Shown here: positions 7,867 to 17,500 of the stretch, piece after piece
Position numbering within the stretch: the first letter of the stretch is position 1
Layout of the letters: each line of letters begins with the position of its first letter
Assembly: GCF_025144225.1 (NCBI RefSeq)
Contig: NZ_JALXXB010000003.1
Location: forward strand, 62,001-126,000
Source of the DNA: Aestuariimicrobium sp. p3-SID1156
GTDB lineage: Bacteria > Actinomycetota > Actinomycetes > Propionibacteriales > Propionibacteriaceae
DNA length: 64,000 bases
Direction of reading: 5' to 3'
Position numbers and translations under genes: made by a program
Notes under the pieces: generated by a model
Told to the model about the DNA's origin: nothing
Databases searched by the model: none
Seen by the model: the letters and a program-made list of their open reading frames with translations, nothing else

Positions 7867-8748
7867 TTGTCCCCCAAGGTCCAGGTAGGCCCCGAGCTCG
7901 CCCGCTCGTGGCTCCTCGTCAACGGCTTCCAACCCGATCGCTTCGACCGGGCCGCAGCGAGCGCCGCTGACGTCGTCCTGCTCGACATCGAGGACGCCGT
8001 GGCGCCGGACAACAAGGACAGGGCCCGCGAGAACGTGGTCGAGTACCTCTCCCAGCAGGGCAACCGGGCCTGGGTGCGCATCAACGGCTTCGGCACCCCT
8101 TGGTGGGCTGAGGACTGCAAGCGGCTCGCCCAGGTGGAAGGTCTGGACGGCGTGATGCTGGCCATGGTCGAGTCCCCCGAACACATCGAGCGCACCTCGG
8201 CCCAGCTCCCCGGTGTGAAGATCGTCGGCCTGGTCGAGACTGCCCGAGGCGTGGAGAACCTGAAGGCCATCGCCCGAGCCAAGGATGTCTTCCGCCTCGG
8301 TTTTGGTCTGGGTGACTTCCGCCGCGACACCGGTTTCGGGGACAGCCCGCAGGCGCTGGCCTACACCCGTAGCCAGTTCACCATTGCCTCCCGCTCGGCC
8401 AACCTCCCCGGCCCCATCGACGGCCCCGCCGTCGGAGCCGTGGGCGTGGCACTCGCCGATTCTGCCGGAGTGACCGTCGAGTTCGGCATGACGGGCAAGA
8501 TCTGTCTCATGCCCGAGCAGTGCGCGACAGTCAACGAGATCCTTTCCCCCTCGGTCCCGGACATGTCATGGGCTCTGGACTTCCTCACCGAATTCAAGGA
8601 GTCGGGCAACGAAATCCGCAATGGGTCTGACCTGCCGCGTCTTGCGCGCGCCAACAAGATCCTCGGGCTCGCCGAGAAGTTCGGCCTCGATCTGCCGGCC
8701 GGCTACGAGGACGTCTTCCACGCCCCGAGCGACACCTACCACTTCTGA
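7867..8748 (+). CDS. HpcH/HpaI aldolase / CitE-like lyase family protein
   Basis: A 293-residue TIM-barrel enzyme of the CitE family (citrate lyase beta subunit, malyl-CoA and citramalyl-CoA lyases), which cleave or form C-C bonds between acyl-CoA thioesters and oxoacids using Mg2+. Visible motifs are SWLLVNGFQPDRFDRAAAS, ADVVLLDIEDAVAPDNKD (metal-site Asp/Glu region), WVRINGFGT, VGLVETARGVENL and LGFGLGDF. The start is a TTG at 7867 with AAAGGA 6 nt upstream; no better ATG or GTG exists. No citrate lyase alpha, gamma or acyl-carrier genes are adjacent, so a stand-alone CoA-ester lyase is more likely than citrate lyase. Substrate unknown. Confidence 0.8.
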   Translation: MSPKVQVGPELARSWLLVNGFQPDRFDRAAASAADVVLLDIEDAVAPDNKDRARENVVEYLSQQGNRAWVRINGFGTPWWAEDCKRLAQVEGLDGVMLAMVESPEHIERTSAQLPGVKIVGLVETARGVENLKAIARAKDVFRLGFGLGDFRRDTGFGDSPQALAYTRSQFTIASRSANLPGPIDGPAVGAVGVALADSAGVTVEFGMTGKICLMPEQCATVNEILSPSVPDMSWALDFLTEFKESGNEIRNGSDLPRLARANKILGLAEKFGLDLPAGYEDVFHAPSDTYHF

Positions 8749-8824
8749 TACCGAGCCGGCTGGCCCGATCTGCCCCAAGCCAGCTGGCGCCTGAGCCAGC
8801 CTGGCCGCGTTCGCCCGTGCCCCG

Positions 8825-8858
8825 TGCTGCTGCCCGCGACATATCGTGGGCAGCAGCA
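8825..8858. terminator. Hairpin between the convergent CitE-like and M3 peptidase genes
   Basis: TGCTGCTGCCC and GGGCAGCAGCA form a perfect 11-bp stem around a 12-nt loop that itself contains CGA/TCG pairing. It lies 76 nt after the CitE-like stop and 60 nt beyond the peptidase stop, so it could end both transcripts. No T-tract follows. Confidence 0.55.
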
Positions 8859-8918
8859 TGGGAGGCGGGCAAACCGCGAATAGCTGCGGGGACAGAAGGG
8901 CCAGTTGACGGGATCGGT

Positions 8919-10976
8919 TCAGGCGGTTTCCTCCACCAGCCCGCGGCGCTTCAGCAGCGGGGTCATGTCAGGACCACGGCCCACGACGGCCTCGAAGGAA
9001 GCCATCGGCTCGCGTGAGTTGCCGCGTCCCAACAGTTCTCGGCGGAAGGTGTCGCCGAACTCGCGGCTCAGCCCACCATTCGCGCGGAACCAGTCACAGG
9101 TGTCCGCGTCGAGCATCTCGCTCCAGATGTAGGAGTAGTAGGCGGCGTCATAGGAGTTGCCGAAGATATGGGCGAAATAGTGCGGTCGGTAGCGCGGCGC
9201 CACGTAGGGGTTCCCCAGTCCCACTCGCTCGAGGGCCCGGGCGGTGAAGGTGTCCAAGTCGCCCACCGTGTCCCCCGGTGCCAGGGCATGAAGCTCCTGG
9301 TCGAGGAGGGCGGCGCCCAGATACTCCACGGTCATGAAGCCCTCGTTGAAGGTGCCCAGCCCCTGCAGCTTCTCGGCCAGCTCCTTGGGGAGTGGCTCCC
9401 CGGTCTCGTGGTGGACTGCGTAGTTCGCGAGCACCTTGGGCCAGGTCATCCACAGCTCGTTGACCTGTGAGGGGTATTCCACGAAGTCACGGGGCACGGC
9501 CGTTCCGGACTGGGTGGGCCAGTACACCTGGCTGAACAACCCGTGCAGGGCGTGGCCGAACTCGTGGAAGGCGGTGTTCACCTCGTCCACGGTCATCAGC
9601 GTGGGGGCGCCCTCGCGCGGCTTGGCCAAGTTGAGGTTCTGGGTGACCACCGGCAGCGTCCCGTGGAGCCCCGACTGGACGACGATGGAGTTCATCCACG
9701 CGCCACCATTCTTGGTCTCACGCGCATACGGGTCGTAGAGCAGCAGGCCGAGCACCGAGCCGTCCTCGTTGAGGACGTCGTAGAAGAGCACATCCTCGTG
9801 GTAGGCCTTCAGGTCCTGCCGGGGCGAGAACGTGATGCCGTAGAGCCTGGTCGCGGCGAAGAAGACGCCGTCCTCGAGCACCTTGCGGAACTCCAGGTAC
9901 GGCCGCAGCTGCGAGCTGTCCAGGTCGAAGAGTTCCTGCTGCAGGAGTTCGGTGTAGTAGGACCAGTCCCAGGGTGCCAGCTCGAAGGTCTGCTCCCCCA
10001 GCTCGGCCTGTCGCTTGTTGATCAGCTCCTGCAGGGCCTCGGCCTCGCGGTACATGTTGGCCAGCGCGGGGGCGGCCAGCGGGTAGATGCGCTCGCGGAT
10101 CGTCTCGGGGTTCCCGATCGTCTGGTCCGCGGTCCGCACATGGGCGTGGGTCGGGTAGCCGAGCAGTGCGGCGCGCTCGGCCCGCAGCTCCACCATGCGG
10201 GTGACCAGCTCGGTGGTGTCGAACTCATTGCCCTGGCGCCCACGCTGGGCAGTCGCCTCATAGATCCGGCGGCGAGCACCACGGTTGGTGAGCACGCTCA
10301 GCCACGGGTGGACGGTCGTGTTGACCAGCGCCACCAACCAGCCGTCGAGCCCTCGCTCGCGCGCGGCATCGGCGCACAGGTCACGTTGCTCGGGGCTCAG
10401 CCCATCCAGGTCGGACGCCTCGGTGAAGTGGACGGCCAGGTCATTGGTCGACTTGAGGAGCCGTGAGGTGAACTCGGTGCGCAGCTGCGCCATCTCGGCG
10501 TTGAGGGCCGACATCTTCTCCCGCGCCTGGTCGTCGAGCTCTGCGCCGGCGAGTCGGGCAGAGGTCAGGTACTTCTCGGCCAGGAACCGCGCGTCCTCGT
10601 GCAGCTGGGACTGGTCGCCCTCAACGACAGCCTTGAGGCGCGCAAACAGGCGGGGGTCCATCCAGATGGCGTCCGAGTGGGCGGACAGTTTCGGAGCCAG
10701 TTCCTTGGCGAGGTTGCGGATCTCCTCGGTGCCGTGGGATCCGTGGACGGTGTAGAAGGCGTGCTGCACGCGGGAGAGGTCCTCATCGGCGCGTTCCAGG
10801 GCAGCGATGGTGTTGTCGAAGGTCGCCTGCTCGGGGTTGGTGACGATCTGCTCAATCGCCTCCCGATTGCGCGCCATGCCCTCCGCGAAGGCCTCGCGAT
10901 AGTCCTCGATGCTGAGGTTGGCGAAATCGGGCAGCTGGTAGGGCAAAGTGCTGGGGCTCAGCAGTGAGTTCGACAT
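8919..10976 (-). CDS. dcp: M3 family metallopeptidase (peptidyl-dipeptidase Dcp-like)
   Basis: A 685-residue cytoplasmic zinc oligopeptidase, the usual length for Dcp/oligopeptidase A. The zinc-binding HEFGH motif is at residues 471-475 within NTAFHEFGHALHGLFSQVYW, and the C-terminal substrate-binding stretch has YFAHIFGNSYDAAYYSYIWSEM (the Tyr-rich loop typical of Dcp). It degrades peptides released by protein turnover, Dcp removing C-terminal dipeptides. A TAGGGT hexamer ends 7 nt before the ATG, and its TAG is also the stop codon of the upstream qor-like gene, so it may be transcribed from its own leaderless promoter. Convergent with the CitE-like gene. Confidence 0.92.
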   Translation of the reverse strand: MSNSLLSPSTLPYQLPDFANLSIEDYREAFAEGMARNREAIEQIVTNPEQATFDNTIAALERADEDLSRVQHAFYTVHGSHGTEEIRNLAKELAPKLSAHSDAIWMDPRLFARLKAVVEGDQSQLHEDARFLAEKYLTSARLAGAELDDQAREKMSALNAEMAQLRTEFTSRLLKSTNDLAVHFTEASDLDGLSPEQRDLCADAARERGLDGWLVALVNTTVHPWLSVLTNRGARRRIYEATAQRGRQGNEFDTTELVTRMVELRAERAALLGYPTHAHVRTADQTIGNPETIRERIYPLAAPALANMYREAEALQELINKRQAELGEQTFELAPWDWSYYTELLQQELFDLDSSQLRPYLEFRKVLEDGVFFAATRLYGITFSPRQDLKAYHEDVLFYDVLNEDGSVLGLLLYDPYARETKNGGAWMNSIVVQSGLHGTLPVVTQNLNLAKPREGAPTLMTVDEVNTAFHEFGHALHGLFSQVYWPTQSGTAVPRDFVEYPSQVNELWMTWPKVLANYAVHHETGEPLPKELAEKLQGLGTFNEGFMTVEYLGAALLDQELHALAPGDTVGDLDTFTARALERVGLGNPYVAPRYRPHYFAHIFGNSYDAAYYSYIWSEMLDADTCDWFRANGGLSREFGDTFRRELLGRGNSREPMASFEAVVGRGPDMTPLLKRRGLVEETA

Positions 10977-10983
10977 GGGCCCA

Positions 10984-10989
10984 ACCCTA
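10984..10989 (-). promoter_or_regulatory. Putative -10 (TAGGGT) for leaderless dcp, overlapping the qor stop codon
   Basis: TAGGGT ends 7 nt before the dcp ATG. Its first three bases are the TAG stop codon of the upstream oxidoreductase gene, so promoter and coding end share bases. Confidence 0.5.
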
Positions 10990-11982
10990 GGGGATCAGCA
11001 CAACCTTCCCGCTGGTCCGGCGCTCCTCCAGGGCCCGGTATGCCTCGGCTGCCTCATCGAGGGGGACGCGGGAGTCGACGCGGAGCCTGAGTTTGCCACT
11101 CGCGACCAGTTCCAGTACCGCGCGTCCCCGGTCCACCAGCTCCTGCCGGGTGGCGATGTAGTCGCCCAGGCTGGGCCGGGTGAGGTAGAGCGAGCCACCC
11201 TTGTTGAGCCGTTGTGGGTCGAAGGGCTCGACCGGTCCGCTGGCCGCGCCGAACAGCACCATCAGTCCCCGTCGGCGCAGGCTGGCCAATGAGGCATCGA
11301 AGGTCGACTTCCCGACGCCGTCGTAGACCACGTCGACGCCCCCACCCGCGGCGGCCCGGACTGCCTGCGCGAGTGCAGCCGGTGATTCGTGGTCGCGATA
11401 GTTGATGAGGTGCTCCGCCCCCAGGGCGCGTGCCAGCTCCAGCTTCTCCGGGCTCCCCGCAGTCGCGATGATCGTGGCGCCCTTCTCCGCCAGCAACTGG
11501 ACCAGGAGCTGTCCCACTCCCCCGGCTGCGGCATGAACGAGTGCGGTGGTTGCGGGTCCACACGGGAAGGTGTCATTGACCAGGAACTGGGCCGTCATCC
11601 CCTGCAGCAGGACTGCCGCCGCGGTCTCCAGGTCGACCTCCTCCGGCACCGGAACCAGCGCCTGCGCAGGGAGGACCGCGAGGCTGGCTGCGCTGCCGAG
11701 TTGCATCGCCCACGCGACCCGGTCGCCGACCGAGACCTCGGTGACCTGCGCACCAATCTGCTCGACCACTCCGGCCCCCTCACGACCGAGGACGAAGGGC
11801 GTGTCGTGCGGATAGGTGCCGCGGCGGTCGTAGACATCAATGAAGTTGACCCCCGTCGCCGCGACGCGGACCAGCACCTGATCTGGGGAGAGGCCAGGGA
11901 CGGGCTGGTCCTCGACGCGGAGCACGGAGGCGTCCCCGTGCTCGAAAACGATCAACGCGCTACGGGTCTGTGCCACGCTCAT
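10987..11982 (-). CDS. Zinc-independent quinone oxidoreductase (MDR family)
   Basis: 331 residues, the standard length of QorA-type NADPH:quinone reductases of the medium-chain dehydrogenase superfamily. The N-terminal GroES-like domain has VRVAATGVNFIDVYDRRGTYP; the Rossmann domain has VHAAAGGVGQLLVQLLAEKG (AAGGVG nucleotide-binding motif), then YDGVGKSTFDASLASLRRRG. Cysteine zinc ligands of the alcohol dehydrogenases are absent, consistent with a one-electron quinone reductase. The ATG overlaps the stop of the YrdC-domain gene by 4 bp, so it is translated as the second gene of that pair. Confidence 0.85.
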   Translation of the reverse strand: MSVAQTRSALIVFEHGDASVLRVEDQPVPGLSPDQVLVRVAATGVNFIDVYDRRGTYPHDTPFVLGREGAGVVEQIGAQVTEVSVGDRVAWAMQLGSAASLAVLPAQALVPVPEEVDLETAAAVLLQGMTAQFLVNDTFPCGPATTALVHAAAGGVGQLLVQLLAEKGATIIATAGSPEKLELARALGAEHLINYRDHESPAALAQAVRAAAGGGVDVVYDGVGKSTFDASLASLRRRGLMVLFGAASGPVEPFDPQRLNKGGSLYLTRPSLGDYIATRQELVDRGRAVLELVASGKLRLRVDSRVPLDEAAEAYRALEERRTSGKVVLIP

Positions 11983-12602
11983 GCCTCGAAGGGTTCGGCG
12001 TCGCCGGCGCCCTTGCGGAGGACGTCTGGTTCCTCACCGGACAGGTCAACCACCGTGGTTGCCACCCCGCCGGCATCCCCGGAGTCAAGGACTGCGTCGA
12101 CCTGGTGGTCGAGTTCCTCCTTGACCTGCCAGCCGTCGCTCATCGGGTACTCCTCGCCCGGCATGATCAGCGTGGTGCTCACCAGCGGCTGCCCGAGGGC
12201 ATCCAGCAGGGCAAGAGTGGTGGTGTGGGTCGGGATGCGCAGGCCGACGGTCTTCTTCTTCGCATGCTGCATGAGCTTCGGGACCTCACGACCTGCCTTC
12301 ACGATGAACGTGTAGTGACCCGGGGTGTTGGCCTTGATGGCACGAAAGACCCAATTGTCCATGTCGATCCACTGGCCGACCTGGACGAACTCACTGATCA
12401 GCAGGGTGAAGTGGTGGTGCTGGTCGAGGTTGCGGATGCGTCTGATCCGTTCCAGGGCATCCTTGTTGCCCAGGGTGCACACCAGCGCGTAGCCGGAGTC
12501 GGTGGGGATGGCCACCAACCCGCCCTCCCTCAGGATCTCGACACACTGCTGCAGCGCTCGTGGCTGGGGGTTGTCGGGGTGGACATCGAAATATCGTGCC
12601 AT
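11979..12602 (-). CDS. YrdC/Sua5-domain protein (L-threonylcarbamoyladenylate synthase family, YciO-like)
   Basis: A 207-residue YrdC-domain protein. Sua5/YrdC enzymes make threonylcarbamoyl-AMP for the t6A37 modification of tRNA; YciO is a close paralogue with weaker or different activity. Motifs present are EGGLVAIPTDSGYALVC, the RIRNLDQHHHFTLLIS stretch, TPGHYTFIVKAGREVPKL and KKTVGLRIPTH. The NLDQHHHFTLLI form (in place of KxR..PLIVH) points to the YciO branch, so t6A synthesis is not certain. The ATG at 12602 follows TAGAGT by 6 nt, indicating a leaderless start; a TTG two codons upstream (12608) is less likely. Confidence 0.8.
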   Translation of the reverse strand: MARYFDVHPDNPQPRALQQCVEILREGGLVAIPTDSGYALVCTLGNKDALERIRRIRNLDQHHHFTLLISEFVQVGQWIDMDNWVFRAIKANTPGHYTFIVKAGREVPKLMQHAKKKTVGLRIPTHTTTLALLDALGQPLVSTTLIMPGEEYPMSDGWQVKEELDHQVDAVLDSGDAGGVATTVVDLSGEEPDVLRKGAGDAEPFEA

Positions 12603-12608
12603 GGGCAA

Positions 12609-12614
12609 ACTCTA
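12609..12614 (-). promoter_or_regulatory. Putative -10 (TAGAGT) for the leaderless YrdC-domain gene
   Basis: TAGAGT ends 6 nt before the ATG at 12602. It lies just past the stop codon of the TadE-like gene. Confidence 0.5.
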
Positions 12615-12618
12615 GTGC

Positions 12619-13005
12619 TCAGCTGCGTTCCAGGTGGACGGTGGCGCGCCCCTTGCCGCGCACCTCGTTGATCCCGATCGCGCTGAGGAAGGTGGTGGGC
12701 GCGGAGGTTCGCGTGGTGACCGTCAGCTCGCGGTTGACCATGGTCACCTCACCGTCGACCCCACGGCGGCTGAGCACCTCACGGGCTGCGCTGACGGCCT
12801 GGGCACTCCCGTCGAGGCCGTGCAACTCCAGGGACGCCGCGGCGTTCTGCCCCGCTCGGGCCGCCTCGTTGGCGACGGTGTTCGCCTCGGCAGCTGCCGT
12901 GGTCTGGGCGCCCCCATCGACCACCAGCCCCACCGTGAGGAAGAGGACGGGCAACAGCAGGACGACGAGGGTCGACAGGCTCAAACCGCGATCAGGGGTG
13001 CGCAC
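12619..13005 (-). CDS. TadE-like pilus/secretion-associated protein (orphan)
   Basis: 128 residues from a GTG with GGGAGA upstream. The N-terminus (VRTPDRGLSLSTLVVLLLPVLFLTVGLVVDGGAQ) has the layout of TadE/TadG-like minor pilins: a short positive start, one hydrophobic helix, then an extracellular domain (TTAAAEANTVANEAARAGQNAA, typical of this group). Such proteins usually belong to Tad/Flp pilus clusters, yet no tadA, B, C or flp gene is nearby. It may serve a pilus encoded elsewhere, or be a leftover. Divergent from the PPi-PFK gene. Confidence 0.6.
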   Translation of the reverse strand: MRTPDRGLSLSTLVVLLLPVLFLTVGLVVDGGAQTTAAAEANTVANEAARAGQNAAASLELHGLDGSAQAVSAAREVLSRRGVDGEVTMVNRELTVTTRTSAPTTFLSAIGINEVRGKGRATVHLERS

Positions 13006-13166
13006 CAGGGAAGTCTCCCAAGAGCGCGGGTCATGGGCGTCCCCCTGCGAAGAATCTGTGGACAACGGCCCCCTGGGACGCAGATGCCGGGGTGTCCCAC
13101 GCCACCCGGAGGTCGGCACTAGTGTTGGCCAAGTACAACTTCGCATCGACGAAAGGCCGATTCCTG

Positions 13167-14390
13167 ATGGTCACCAAGGTTGCCCTGCTCACCGCCGGGG
13201 GCTTCGCCCCGTGCCTGTCCACGGCGATTGGTGGGCTCATCCAGCGGTACACCGAGCTCTCCCCCGACACCGAGATCATCGCCTACAAGCACGGCTATCA
13301 GGGCCTGCTGCAGGGCGACTACCTCACCGTCACCCCCGAGGTGCGCGAGAAGGCCCACCTGCTGCAGCTCTTCGGCGGGTCGCCGGTCGGGAACTCCCGC
13401 GTCAAGCTCACCAATGCCAAGGACCTCGTCAAGCGTGGCCTGGTCCAGGAGGGCGACGACCCGCTCAAGGTCGCCGCTGATCGTCTGGTCGAGGATGGCG
13501 TCAGCGTGCTGCACACCATCGGTGGCGACGACACCAACACCACCGCTGCCGACCTGGCCAAGTACCTGCACGAGAACAACTACGAGCTCACTGTCGTCGG
13601 GCTGCCGAAGACCATCGACAATGACGTCATCCCCATCAAGCAGTCGCTGGGCGCCTGGACCGCTGCCGAGCAGGGTTCCATCTTCGCCCAGAACATCGTG
13701 GCTGAGCACAACTCCGGCTCTCGCATGCTGATCGTGCACGAGGTCATGGGACGCAACTGCGGCTGGCTCACCGCGGCCACTGCACAGAAGTACCGGGAGT
13801 GGCTCGACACCCAGGAGTGGTTGCCCGAGATCGGTCTGGACCGCAAGGCCTGGGACGTGCACGCCGTCTACGTGCCCGAGGGCCACATCGACCTGCAGGC
13901 CGAGGCCGAGCGCCTCAAGAAGGTCATGGACGAGGTCGGCAATGTGACCATCTTCCTCTCCGAGGGTGCGGGCCTGGACTCCATCCTCGCCGAGATGGAG
14001 AGGGCCGGTCAGGAAATCCCCCGCGATCCCTTCGGCCACGTCAAGCTCGACAAGATCAACCCCGGCAAGTGGTTCGGTGACCAGTTCAGCCAGCTGCTCG
14101 GCGCGGAGAAGGTCATGGTGCAGAAGTCGGGCTACTTCGCCCGCTCGGCTGCCTCCAACCAGGCTGACCTCGACCTGATCAAGCAGTGCACCGACCTCGC
14201 CGTCGACTGTGCCCTGGAGGGCAAGACCGGTGTCATCGGCCAGGACGAGGAGAACGGTGACGTGCTGACCAACATTGCCTTCGACCGGATCGCCGGTGGC
14301 AAGGCTTTCGACATCTCCGCTGACTGGTACGTCGACCTGCTGAACCACATCGGCCAGCCGGTGCCACAGAAGGTGGACGTCCAGCACTGA
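13167..14390 (+). CDS. pfp: Pyrophosphate-dependent 6-phosphofructokinase
   Basis: Catalyses the reversible phosphorylation of fructose-6-phosphate with PPi, saving ATP in glycolysis and running in reverse for gluconeogenesis; characteristic of propionibacteria. 407 residues, close to the Propionibacterium freudenreichii enzyme (404). Both specificity markers are visible: GGDDT at residues 119-123 with Asp where ATP enzymes have Gly, and PKTIDND at 147-153 with Lys148 where ATP enzymes have Gly. The Asp residues of TIDND are catalytic. The N-terminus MVTKVALLTAGGFAPCLSTA follows GAAAGG by ~10 nt, which picks ATG 13167 over longer starts. No glycolytic neighbour is present, so it seems to be monocistronic. 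Confidence 0.95.
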   Translation: MVTKVALLTAGGFAPCLSTAIGGLIQRYTELSPDTEIIAYKHGYQGLLQGDYLTVTPEVREKAHLLQLFGGSPVGNSRVKLTNAKDLVKRGLVQEGDDPLKVAADRLVEDGVSVLHTIGGDDTNTTAADLAKYLHENNYELTVVGLPKTIDNDVIPIKQSLGAWTAAEQGSIFAQNIVAEHNSGSRMLIVHEVMGRNCGWLTAATAQKYREWLDTQEWLPEIGLDRKAWDVHAVYVPEGHIDLQAEAERLKKVMDEVGNVTIFLSEGAGLDSILAEMERAGQEIPRDPFGHVKLDKINPGKWFGDQFSQLLGAEKVMVQKSGYFARSAASNQADLDLIKQCTDLAVDCALEGKTGVIGQDEENGDVLTNIAFDRIAGGKAFDISADWYVDLLNHIGQPVPQKVDVQH

Positions 14391-14549
14391 CCCCACGTCC
14401 CCGGCCTTCGTCTACGTGCCCGCGCACGTCGGACCTGCACCGCTCCCCGTTGTGCACATCCCCGGCTTGCGCGGGCAAGTGCGTGGTTGAAGTGTTCTAG
14501 TAGTCTGACCGTGGCCCAGTCGGGCGGGTGAACGCGAGAGGACCTTACC

Positions 14550-17500
14550 GTGCACAAGATGGCGTCGATGAGCCTGGCCAACCGGGCACTGATCGCTCTG
14601 ATCACCGCCTTCGTGATGGTCTTCGGAGTCATCACCACCGGCCAGCTGAAGCAAGAACTCATCCCCTCGATGCAGTTCCCCCAGGCATTCATCGTGGCCA
14701 CCTACCCCGGCGCCAGTCCCCAAGTCGTCGAGCAGCGCGTCACCACCCCCATCGAACAGGCTGTGCTCACCCTTCAAGGGGTTGAGTCATCCGAATCCAC
14801 CTCGACCGCCGGCATGGCGACCATTACGGTCACGATGAAGTACGGCTCGAACATGTCCAACGTGCAGCAGGAGATCCAGGCTGCACTCTCCCGCATCAAG
14901 CAGCTCATGCCTGACGAGGCCGACACCCAGGTCATCACCGGAGGTTTCGACTCCATCCCGGTCCTGGTCATGTCGGTGTCCTCCGAAGGATCTCCGCAAG
15001 AACTGGCCCGCCACCTGAACGAGACCACCGTCCCCCGCCTGCAGAAGCTGTCGGGGGTTCGCGCGGTCGAGGTCCTCGGAGCTCCCGAGGAGGAGGTGCT
15101 GGTCACGCTGGACGCTGCCCGGCTGGCCCGGGCCAAGCTCTCTGCCCTGGAGGTCATGCAGACTCTGGGCGCAGCGGGACAGCTTGCGTCCGGTGGCGCC
15201 CTGCAGGATGGGACCAGAACTGTTTCGGTGACCGTCGGCAAGCGCTTCACCTCTGCCGCAGATGTCGGCAACGTGGTGATCACGCCGCAGTCGCCGGGAG
15301 CCTCTCCGGTGAAGTTGTCCGAGGTCGCCGACGTGACGCAGCAGCCCAAGCCGGCCACCTCCGTCTCGCGCACCGACGGACGCGCCAGCCTGACGCTGTC
15401 GATCTCCAAGACCGCAGATGCCAATACCGTCGCCGTCGCCGACGCCGTCAAGGCCGAACTGCCTGACATCGAATCGCAACTCGGTCAGGGAGCTCGTTTC
15501 ACGACCGTCTTCGACCAGGCCCCCTTCATCACCCAGTCGATCCACGACCTGCTCACCGAGGGCGGCCTGGGACTGGTGGCCGCGATCATCGTCATCCTGC
15601 TGTTCCTGCTGTCTGTGCGCTCGACGCTGGTGACCGCCGTGTCCATCCCGGTGTCGATCCTGGCGACCATGATCGGCCTGCGGATCTTCGGCTACTCCCT
15701 CAACATCCTGACCCTTGGCGCGATCACCATCGCGATCGGTCGCGTGGTTGACGACTCCATCGTGGTCATCGAGAACATCAACCGCCACCTCTCCTATGGG
15801 ACGCCCAAGAGGCAGGCGATCCTCACCGCTGTCCGTGAGGTCGCCACTGCGGTCACGGCAGCCACCATCACCACGGTCGCAGTCTTCGCACCAATCGCTC
15901 TGGTGAGCGGACAGACCGGCGAGCTCTTCAGGCCTTTCGCCGTGACCGTGACACTGGCGCTGCTGGCCTCACTACTGGTGTCGCTGACGATCGTGCCGGT
16001 ACTGGCCTACTGGTTCCTCAAGGCTCCCCGTGACGTGGTGGACGCTGATCGGGTCCGCGCTGAGGCTGAGGCGAAGGAGCATGGGGACTGGCTGCAGCGG
16101 CTCTACGTCCCGACGATTCGGTGGTCCCTGCGCCACCCGATCATCGTGATCCTGCTCAGTCTGCTCCTCCTCGGCGGCACCGTTGCCCTGGCCTCCCAGC
16201 TGAAGACCAACTTCCTCGGCGATTCCGGGCAGAACACCATGACGGTGACCCAGAGCTTCCCGCCTGCCCTGAGTCTGAAGGAGCAGGAGAAGCGTGCGCA
16301 GAAGGTCGAGGAGGCGCTCCGGTCGGTCAAGGGCGTCCAGACCGTCCAGCTGACGGTGGGCAACAGCGGCAACATCTTCTTCGGCAGCCAGGGCGATCAG
16401 GCCAGTTTCAACGTCACCACCGACCCGGACGCTGACCAGGCCGCGCTGCAGGACCAGGTCCGCCGCAAGCTCGCGACTCTGGAGGGCGAGGAGCTCAGCG
16501 TCGGATCCTCAGGAATGGGTGGCGCGAACACGATCAGTGTCACGTTGACCGGCTCCGACACCCAGAAGCTCACGCAGGCGTCGGAGATGGTCGTGGCGAA
16601 GCTCAAGGGGCTGTCCAGCGTGACCGACGTGAAGAGTTCGCTGGCCGCCGATCGCCCTCAGGTCAGCGTTCGGCTCAAGCAGCCCCAGGCCAGCGCGGCC
16701 GGGGTGAGCGAAGCGATGGTGGCCCAGCTGCTCGCCGGCGCGCTCACGCCCGCCCAGATCGGTCAGGTGGAAACGGCTTCGGGCTCCCCGATCGATGTCA
16801 CGCTCCAGACTGGCGTCGCGCCGGTGGGGCTTGCCGGGTTGCAGAAGCTGCAGATCATGACCGCATCCGGCCCGGTGAGCCTCGACCAAGTCGCCACCGT
16901 GACCCGCGTCAGCGTTCCGGCCTCCATCACCCACAGCGATGGGGAGCGCAGCGTGACCGTGTCCGCCACCCCAGTGGGAGACAACCTGGGACGAGCCTCC
17001 GGTGACGTGGGCCGAGCCCTGGAAGCGCTCCAGCTGCCCTCTGGAACCGACGCCACAATCGGGGGCATCACCGCCGAACAGAATGACGCCTTCAGGCAAC
17101 TGGGGCTCGCTCTGCTGGCCGCCATCGCCATCGTCTACGTGGTGATGGTCGCCACCTTCAAGTCGCTGGTGCAGCCACTGATCCTCGCGGTGTCCATCCC
17201 CTTCGCCGCCACCGGCGCGCTGCTCGGGTTGCTGATCACTGACACGCCTGTGGGTGTGCCATCGATGATCGGCATGCTGATGCTGGTGGGCATCGTGGTG
17301 ACCAACGCCATCGTCCTCATCGACCTGGTCAACCACTACCGAGCAGCGGGCCAGTCGGTCGACACTGCGCTGGTCGATGGTGCGCGCCGACGCCTGCGTC
17401 CGATTCTCATGACAGCGCTGGCCACGATCGCGGCTCTGGTTCCGATGGCGCTGGGCCTGTCGGGGGGTGGCGTCTTCATCTCCAAGCCGCTGGCGATCGT

